Assembly (NCBI GenBank): GCA_016839955.1
Contig: JAEOTI010000553.1
Location: forward strand, 1-53,982
Direction of reading: 5' to 3'
Origin: Candidatus Hodarchaeota archaeon
GTDB taxonomy: Archaea > Asgardarchaeota > Heimdallarchaeia > Hodarchaeales > YT1-057
DNA: 53,982 nucleotides
Position 1 is the first letter of the stretch. Every line of letters starts with the position of its first letter. This document shows, piece after piece, positions 53,785-53,982 of this stretch. A program made the position numbers and the translations under genes. The notes under the pieces are model-generated. The model was given only the letters and a program-made list of their open reading frames with translations. It did no database searches and was not told the origin of the DNA.

Positions 53785-53982
53785 TCAATCGCTCTTAAAC
53801 ATTCGAATCGCAAAATCAAGTTGATCTGTAAGAAGTTCCTGTGCAATAAGTGCAGCAAGAGGGGGAGGGACAGCTTCTCCAACCTGGTTTATTTGACTAG
53901 TTACAGATCCATAAAAAATATGGTCATCAGGAAATCCTTGTAATCTAGCCATTTCCCTTACCGTTAATAGCCTATTTTCATA
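53785..53982 (-). CDS. C5-cytosine DNA methyltransferase, C-terminal fragment (cut by window edge)
   Basis: The minus-strand frame runs in from the window end and stops at TGA 53785. Its 65 residues include LLTVREMARLQGFPDDHIFYG, then TSQINQVGEAVPPPLAALIAQEL. These match motifs IX-X of C5-cytosine methyltransferases (x-T-x-REAARLQGFPD and Q-x-GNAVPP; here the Asn is Glu, GEAVPP). The enzyme methylates C5 of cytosine in DNA, as part of restriction-modification or as an orphan. The N-terminal catalytic PCQ region lies outside the window, so completeness is unknown. Confidence 0.88.
   Translation of the reverse strand, partial: YENRLLTVREMARLQGFPDDHIFYGSVTSQINQVGEAVPPPLAALIAQELLTDQLDFAIRMFKSD

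Overview
The window is AT-rich archaeal DNA carrying mostly information-processing genes: aIF2-gamma, aIF5B, split RNA polymerase A'/A'', RpoL, NusA, eL30, uS12, uS10, eS6, P1/L12, SRP19, Csl4, PheST, two EF1A-type GTPases, Dph2, enolase, Trm1, RtcB and archease. The eukaryote-like genes point to an Asgard archaeon (Promethearchaeota), most likely the Heimdallarchaeia side. They are a two-domain gelsolin (19463-20095), an Arf-family GTPase with a long C-terminal extension (52092-53579), an Arf-like pseudo-GTPase (46205-47248), an OST3/OSTC-like oligosaccharyltransferase subunit (47245-47712), a possible EMC6-like membrane protein (5533-5937), Elf1, and a small protein with the RPC34/TFE-beta iron-sulfur motif (12236-12445). 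The taxonomic call is inference from gene content; no marker phylogeny was run.

Layout. 1-5.3 kb: membrane protein, Elf1, polyprenol-kinase-type membrane enzyme, EngB-like GTPase, five-OB RPA. 5.4-11.6 kb (mostly minus): intron-containing tRNA-Pro and tRNA-Thr, AMMECR1, aIF2-gamma with a PIN-domain gene, eS6, aIF5B. 11.8-14.3 kb (plus): SRP19, Fe-S mini-protein, FtsJ/RlmE, Trm1. 14.3-18.2 kb (minus): zinc ribbon, FtsZ, P1/L12, RNase III-like protein, RpoL, Csl4. 18.3-18.7 kb: decayed IS200/IS605-type element holding the 3' end of tnpB. 18.8-25.5 kb: METTL5-like methyltransferase, gelsolin, uS12, then NusA, eL30, RpoA'' and RpoA' on the minus strand. 25.8-34 kb: Dph2, enolase, a 777-aa helical unknown, PheS-PheT. 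34.1-42.3 kb: RtcB, sirtuin, UPF0104 membrane protein, Nudix, archease, uS10, and tandem EF1A-family GTPases. 42.8-54 kb: accessory region with a coupled two-gene unknown module, a HAD protein, intron-containing tRNA-Ser, pseudo-GTPase, OSTC-like protein, a 702-aa unknown, macro domain, class V aminotransferase, Arf-like GTPase, and the edge of a C5-cytosine DNA methyltransferase.

Themes. All three tRNAs here (Pro, Thr, Ser) carry introns, one of them in the D-loop, and the ligase RtcB and its activator archease lie in the same window. The classical RNAP/str order is partly kept (A'-A''-L30e-NusA) but uS12 faces the opposite way, uS7 and EF2 are absent, and EF1A/uS10 sit about 18 kb away in convergent orientation. 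Many start codons are TTG or GTG; where a Shine-Dalgarno-like GGAG/GAGG inside the longest open frame pointed to a later start, I used that start. Three consecutive minus-strand genes (zinc ribbon, ftsZ, rpl12) are followed by hairpins with T-rich tracts.
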